From Xanthostigma xanthostigma (lineage: Eukaryota; Arthropoda; Insecta; Raphidioptera; Raphidiidae), in NCBI GenBank assembly GCA_963575645.1, contig OY754465.1:55699901-55763900 (forward strand): a stretch of 64,000 nucleotides of DNA. Direction: 5' to 3'. Made by a program: the position numbers and the translations under genes. This document shows, piece by piece, positions 58,300 through 64,000 of this stretch (position 1 is its first letter; each line of letters begins with the position of its first letter). Under the pieces are notes generated by a model, which searched no databases, was not told the origin of the DNA, and was given only the letters and a program-made list of their open reading frames with translations.

Positions 58300-59070
58300 A
58301 CAAACAGCCAATTGGATGACGGGACCATTCAACTTAAAAAATATTGACATTTGATATAGTATAATAAAATACGAAAAATCGGTGATATGAAAGTCACGTG
58401 GTCACAGAACTATAAAACTTGGAAACTGGCCTCATATACACGGCGTTATATGGGAGACAGTCAAAATCAATGTATAAGAATACGTTAGAGATTCGTCGGC
58501 ATTTAGCACAGAAAAGAATCTCTAACGAGATTGTTCGATAAAATAAAATTTCTAATATTGTGTGAGGTGACGCGGGTAATGGCTAGTATTCAATATATTT
58601 GCTATTCGTTGCCATGGTTACCTACATAATATGTTGCACGTCATGTAAAAAAAATCAAAGCATGCTTAAGTAGTTTATTTCTGACAGATCTACAAAACAA
58701 AAGAACGGCTAATTTTTTGTATTTTAAAAATATTTCCGAAACTTTCTTAAAAAAATAAATAGAATAAGTAAACCGTTATGAAAAGTATATCATTATTATA
58801 TAAAAAAACGTCATTATAGTATATATGTCTTCTGCGCATGCGCTGCATTTCTCCAAAAACAATATTCATATTTGCATACCAAACATCCTGCCAAAATTTG
58901 ATTTCAATCCGTTCATCCGTTTGACCCGTATCGTGCTAACAAACAAACAGAAGCAACGTTTTTCCAAAAATATGTATTTTGGATTCTGGGGACGTCAAAA
59001 CTAAAAATATTGTAAAATTTTGACCTAAAATAGTACCCTTCCCCATTGGTGGAATAGAATGGTAAAAATA
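58300..59070 (+). repeat. Contiguous copy of the repeat split at 1770-1930 and 2575-2960
   Basis: Shares GACGGGACCATTC, TTGCCATGGTTACCTAC, AAATCAAAGCATGCTTAAG, CTTCTGCGCATGCGC and the TTTCAATCCGTTCATCCGT block, in the same order. Likely a non-LTR 3' region. Confidence 0.5.
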
Positions 59071-59149
59071 GTTTACTGTACATGTTTAAAATTAGAGGGT
59101 CACTAAGGCTGCAGTTTTCAGTAGAAATTCGGAAATGGAAAAATATTTT

Positions 59150-59200
59150 ATAGCAGAACAAAATTTGACCCACTTCCCAAAAAGATTCGCTATCACTGGT
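59150..59200 (-). mobile_element. hAT end of the CAGTGATAGCGAA type
   Basis: The minus strand starts CCAGTGATAGCGAATCTTTT and continues into GGGTCAAATTTTG, as at the 56366 end. Isolated scrap. Confidence 0.45.
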
Positions 59201-59249
59201 TATTAGCTCTAAATACAATAACAATTAACAACAATAGAGAAACGATGGC

Positions 59250-61340
59250 ACACCTAGTAAAGGCGTCAAAAGATGGCACAACGATGTCGGTACCAAACGT
59301 AAAGGCGGCCGAAGAACGAAGTAAAGAACGGTACGATATACCCTTGCTTACACCACATTATAGTTGGATAACTATTGAGCGATCTGGCATTAATGTTATT
59401 TTGTTATCCGGAATGGTAAAAAAATATTTTTAAACGGTTTCATTTAGCTAGACCGCGTATCTATATATTTAAAACACAAGCCCTAAATCTCTAGACAATC
59501 CGCCAGCCATCCCTACTAAACCGATTGACACAATTTTTTTTAAACTGAAGCCTTTATTCCACAGATATGTTATCGCTATTTTTTTTTGGTGAAATTTCTT
59601 TAAAAGGGGTGATTTCAAACGATAATAGTAAAAATGACGAGGGAGTAGCGGGGTGAAGAGGAACGTAAAGAGAGGAAATCCTTCGATGTTCACGAGACAT
59701 GAGTGTGAGAGAAATGCAAATATGTACGTATGTCGGAGATTTTACAAACAGTTTGACAAGTCGACTTTGACAATTGAAGTGTATATTTTTAGTTCGTTTT
59801 TTAGCGCAAATATTCCAAATATTAATACACAAATAAATTTTATTTTATTTTCCAAATAATTTAAGAACGTGTAAGGTTATGTTAATTTAATGCCAAAATA
59901 GATTTTTTAAATATTACATGGACTGTACCAAGTCTAAAATTTGGTCTCAGATCAGAAAAAAATAGTGAAAATCGTAAATGTATCAAATGAGGTTAGATTT
60001 TCTAAAAATGAATTGTGACAGCTCTTGCGGGGTAACCATGACAACGATGAAAGCTAAATAAAAAAAAAAAAAAACTGTAAATGGAAACTAATGAGGAATA
60101 AAATTATTGTCGTAGGTCTGTATCAAAATATCGTTTTTTTGAAAACAATATGAAAATACATGCAAAAGGTTTTGCACGGGTACACTAGTATTCGCTTATA
60201 TTTTTATAACTATCTTTGTTTCAAATCTTGCGGAAATTTTTTCAACAACTTCACGTTATCCGATTGAGCTGAAATTTTGCATATATGCATGTAGTTCCGA
60301 TGTCAATACAATATTATAATAACTAACTGATGGACCGGCCAGTTAGTTATAGCTTGTGTCCAGTTCTAGTCCCTAGCTTGTCAGCGCTCTGGTCTGAACG
60401 GACTGTTGGTTAACTACAAAGATTGGACATGCAAAGTTATTATATACCGATATGGACGCTGATCGACAGGCCAAGCCATTTACACATAGAGCGGTGGGTA
60501 CTGTGCGATCGGCGAAAGAAGACCGGTGGGGAAAGGGCAAGAAGTCGTTGATGTGTTCCCAAATTATCGGAATTCATAGGCGGCGCATAGCAAGGCATGC
60601 AAACAATGTATAGCTTTAAATTTTAAGGCATTATTTTGAGCCTCTAACTCGCACATTTTAATTACATTCGCTATGAGCTCCCTAGCGCCACTTCTAACTG
60701 TTTTTCCCTTTTTACTTTCCATTTTGATGATATTCAGACAACACCCCTCAACTTAGTCCGTGAACGCACACCTATGTACTGTCTGGTGTATGATTTTTTT
60801 GTACTGTTAGCAAGTGTCGCTGTGTAGTCGTACAGCTATGGCAATAGTACAATTATCGCGACACGACAATTGCGACACGTTTGGTCGACTGGACTCCCTT
60901 ATTGCATAGAAGCGGTTCCAGGATCATTACCTTTTACTAATATAAAATACATGTGCGCTCTTCTGCAATAAGGTCATAGGACTACATTCCATAGACCGGT
61001 CTTCTTTTAAAAATCCAACAGTACATCGTGAGAACAGCTGGGTATTATATTGAATAGTTTCGACAATCCGCTCATGGACTGCCTAGAAACACACCTAACT
61101 AACATATCAATACAAGTCGGTCCAATAGATCTGCACTGGTCGCTAAACCGTTGACTGCGCTCTATCGGTAGCTTTTGTCAATGGCATGAGTTCGCGTAAA
61201 AAGAGTGTGGTACCGGTTTGAGTGTGTTCATAAAGAAAACATGGGTTGTACTACCATGTTCATAGTGTAACAGCATGAAACTTGAATAAATAGAAGCGAA
61301 CTATCAAAAGTGTTGAAGGTTAGGTGAAAATCAGCTATTT
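59250..61340. other. Unassigned region, no supported gene
   Basis: The ORF at 59245-59433 (62 aa, charged, KDGTTMSVPNVKAAEERSKE) is unrecognised. The rest has no repeat ends that I can pair; a run of A at 60060-60073. Confidence 0.3.
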
Positions 61341-61349
61341 TATAGGAGG

Positions 61350-61674
61350 TATACGCGCCACGGATCTAAAAGGTTCGGAAGTTAGTCACAAACAGCGTCG
61401 CAAAGGCACATTTTAGAGCCGTTGATACTCCCACCACCTCCCAGCTACCTGCACGGAACGTGCGCTCGCGGCGATTGGACGTGATCGCTCGTTGCCTTTG
61501 TCACTTGTCGCTTCCTGCTTTAAAGTACAGTCGAGTACGCATTTGTCAAGTTGTTATTGCTATTTTAGTTTTGTTGAGTTGCGAGTTTGTAGTTTTTCAA
61601 CAGACTGTACAAGCGCAAGCCCGCATTCGCATGTAACTTCCGAGCCTTTTAGATTCGTGGCGCGTATTATACGT
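61350..61674. mobile_element. Inverted-repeat element with GCGCCACG ends
   Basis: ATACGCGCCACGGATCTAAA at the left and (inverted) ATACGCGCCACGAATCTAAA at the right, arms about 38 bp. GC-rich interior including TCGCGGCGATTGGACG. No target duplication assigned. Confidence 0.6.
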
Positions 61675-62109
61675 GCAAAAAATGAAGTATGTATATCTTG
61701 TTCGTAATGATATTATGACTCTAATGACTGTCAAATCTCGCTTTGTCATAATGTTCCTTTATCATCAAACTGTGGGAAAGCCACCTACCTATTTCCTACC
61801 GCTGTATCGACATTTTTCAAACTAATTAGTATAAAACATCACATATGCTTAATAAAGCAACACTATATGAATAGGTGTAGCTACATTTTTGTAAAATGAG
61901 GCGAATTAAATTTAACTATAAAACGTGTAGGACCTTGTATCTATTTCAATAAATATAATAATTGTTTAATTTGACAATTTTGTTAAAAAAAATTTGTATT
62001 ATTTAAATATTACAATAAATTCATTCTCGAACAAGATACATAAACTAATATTTCAGCAGGCATTAGTATCTCATCAGATATATAAAATCTCAAAAGTAGC
62101 CCCCTCCAT

Positions 62110-62353
62110 CAGTGGCGTAACTATACCGTTTGAATCATCCGATGGGGCCCTCCCTCAATTTAAAGAAGCTCAACCAACGTTATACATTTTTTTGTTTTAT
62201 TTGTGTATATCACTTTAGTAGGTAACTTAAATTAATTGAATACAAATCTAATAAATTTTACTAAATTTTGTAATAATAAATGTTGGGATCCTCCTGTGCT
62301 AACGGACTTTTTGGGCATTTTGCCCGTCCTGTCACCCTATTGTTACGCCACTG
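62110..62353. mobile_element. hAT MITE, 244 bp, perfect 8-bp duplication
   Basis: Ends CAGTGGCGTAACTATACC and (inverted) CAGTGGCGTAACAATAGG. Flanked by CCCTCCAT at 62102-62109 and 62354-62361. Confidence 0.9.
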
Positions 62354-62399
62354 CCCTCCATGCTCATAAAGTTTGACAGCAGCTGTACTCTAAATTTAC

Positions 62400-62830
62400 A
62401 AATAAAAATGTAGTTGTGCGTGGACTGAATCGGTGTGTTAGTAACGTGTCACGCTATGAGCAGTCCTTGAGTGTATGGTCGAAGGTATTTGTTGAGTACT
62501 GCAGAGGATGTACCTTTTACTATACACTGTGTGTTGTACGCTTGGCTATATACGGTGTGAGTGGCGACGTCGCCTGTGGGATCGATGTTGCTATATCCCA
62601 GGGTACGTGTTGCCGCGCTATCCCGGAGAACTCTGTATGACCGGCTCGGAGAGAGTGGCAGTGCGCGCGACCGCTGCCTGCCTGCCTTGCCGTACACCGG
62701 AGTGATCCGGTTACGGTGAAACCTCGACAACGCTGTCCGCATATCATCACGCCGTACGCCTGTTGATTGTAGTTGGGAATAATTGTTGATTTTAATAATA
62801 ATCGAATTAAAACTATTAATCGAATGATTC
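62400..62830. other. GC-rich stretch with overlapping ORFs, unassigned
   Basis: 62480-62760 is GC-richer than its surroundings and open on both strands (74 aa plus, 127 aa minus). No domain recognised in either. Could be an exon, UTR or an old mobile fragment. Confidence 0.25.
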
Positions 62831-63639
62831 ATTCGAAATGACTCCTTCGCATGATGTATGATATTAATACGTGGTGTGAATAAACGAATGTTTTAACTCT
62901 TTGATATACACCCGAAACTTCTACTATCGCGGCGGATGGGTTATCAATTACTCTACCATGACAAATCCGACCAAGTATTAATCATTCACATACTAAAGCA
63001 TATTTACAACTGTATATCACATACGCTCCGGGAGCTAATTTTTACTTTATGATTTATGAACCCTCAGTCAAACGAGAGCTACTTTCAAGTGTAAATCAAA
63101 AGTGAAATTCTTTACTACAGTTAAAAGTCATTTATACATTGTTTTAAAATGTGCTTTATTATCGCTTTGTGCGTCAGAGCTGACTTTCGTTCATATAAGA
63201 AGTTATATCTAAGTTAATTTCACACGAAATCCATTCAAATTGAAGCTTTTTGAAAAGAGGAGATTCTAATCTATAAAACAGAACTATTTTTAAATCAATT
63301 CGAGTTCATAAATACTATTAAAATTGTAATTGAAAATCACAAACAGCAGTTGTCGGTTGGTCTGTACGTATGTACGTACGTCACGACTCTACAGATCGCA
63401 ATTTTGGTCGGATTGCCTTGGGTTATATTTTATTCACTTTGTTTACTATCAGACCAGAACCCTATTTAAATTCACTAAAATGTGTTCAGTAATTTAATTT
63501 TTATAAACAGTTTTATTTTATTATTTTTGACAGCTAATAGTTTAAAAAAACAATATAATAATTGCTATGTAAATATAGTGTAATCCATAAAACAAGTGCT
63601 ACACTTCTATACCGTGTTAACACCACTTCACTTAGTAGG

Positions 63640-63715
63640 CTTCGTGGCGTAATGGTTATGCCGTTGGATCCCCAAGGGCCAGGTCCTGGGTTCGATTCCT
63701 TACGAAATAATTGAT
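63640..63715 (+). pseudogene. tRNA-like SINE head
   Basis: GCTTCGTGGCGTAATGGTTA (A box TGGCGTAATGG) and B box GGTTCGATTCC, resembling tRNA-Arg. The anticodon arm does not pair. A T-rich tail follows to the window edge. Confidence 0.55.
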
Positions 63716-64000
63716 GGTTTTCTTTTTTTTTTATTTTTATTTTGTTTTATTTTATTCCACTTGATATTAATTATATATTATATTATGTATAGTTCTTAAT
63801 TTTTTTTATTTTTGCAAACTTAAAAAAAATATTTTTTCAATTTTTAATTATTTATTTCTTTAAATTTTTAAATCTTTTTAAATTTATTAAAAATATTTTT
63901 TAATTGTTATTTTTTTATCATACAGTGGAAAACTTGCTGGATGTGCACTTTTGGTTTTGCCAACTATTTTTCTTATATTGCATTGTAGCTGTAACAATGT

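Noticed and set aside
62449-62832. 127-codon minus-strand ORF as a gene
   Set aside because: No recognisable motif, overlapping open frames on both strands, no splice or poly(A) support visible.

Overview
The window is 64 kb of AT-rich, repeat-dense animal nuclear DNA, almost certainly from an insect and most likely a moth or butterfly. Evidence for this is inferential: GT-AG introns and AATAAA signals, many short inverted-repeat transposons with diagnostic target duplications, tRNA-headed SINEs, Helitron ends, and two repeat signatures I associate with Lepidoptera (a CCCGCGACTTCGTCCGCG block near 49.4 kb and an ACCGGCCAAGTG..GAGTCGCACTCGC block near 35.8 kb). There are no bacterial-type operons, and almost all long single-frame ORFs are transposon fragments or chance.

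Region 1 (about 0-17.3 kb) holds the only convincing protein-coding genes: a tandem array on the minus strand of a small five-exon gene coding for a four-transmembrane protein with an N-terminal cysteine cluster. Gene A (16.87 to 9.34 kb, 165 aa) and gene B (6.32 to 2.36 kb, 170 aa) are complete: start codon, five exons, conserved intron phases 0-1-0-1, GT-AG junctions, stop codon and a nearby AATAAA. Gene C shows only its first exon (895-821) and must continue beyond the left edge. The exons are 75-136 bp, so single-frame ORF calling misses them. The introns carry many nested transposons, and the paralogue sometimes preserves the empty site.

Region 2 (17.3-37 kb) is mobile-element DNA: a pogo/Tigger-like MITE, mariner-type MITEs, several copies of a 'GACGTGATAACGTC' element with constant ends and variable middles, a hAT MITE rich in GGATACGGAT motifs, short hairpin insertions with 11-15 bp target duplications, tRNA-derived sequences, LINE tails and a Helitron. 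A possible TATA-Inr promoter with a 70-codon ORF (26974-27283) and a CpG-rich island (35220-35680) are the best non-repeat candidates.

Region 3 (37-56.4 kb) continues the same pattern. It contains a three-level nest at 37348-38934 (hAT in which another hAT is inserted, in which a giant palindromic mariner-type element carrying a transposase exon fragment is inserted), Helitrons, a hAT with a perfect 8-bp duplication at 41.6 kb, RTE-like tandem 3' tails, a LINE RT tail, a degraded Helitron helicase, two copies of a tRNA-headed SINE and a composite hAT at 54.7-56.4 kb.

Region 4 (56.4-64 kb) has sparse repeat pieces, a 244-bp hAT MITE with a perfect duplication at 62.1 kb, an inverted-repeat element at 61.35 kb and a tRNA-like SINE head near the right edge. 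I found no supported host gene there.
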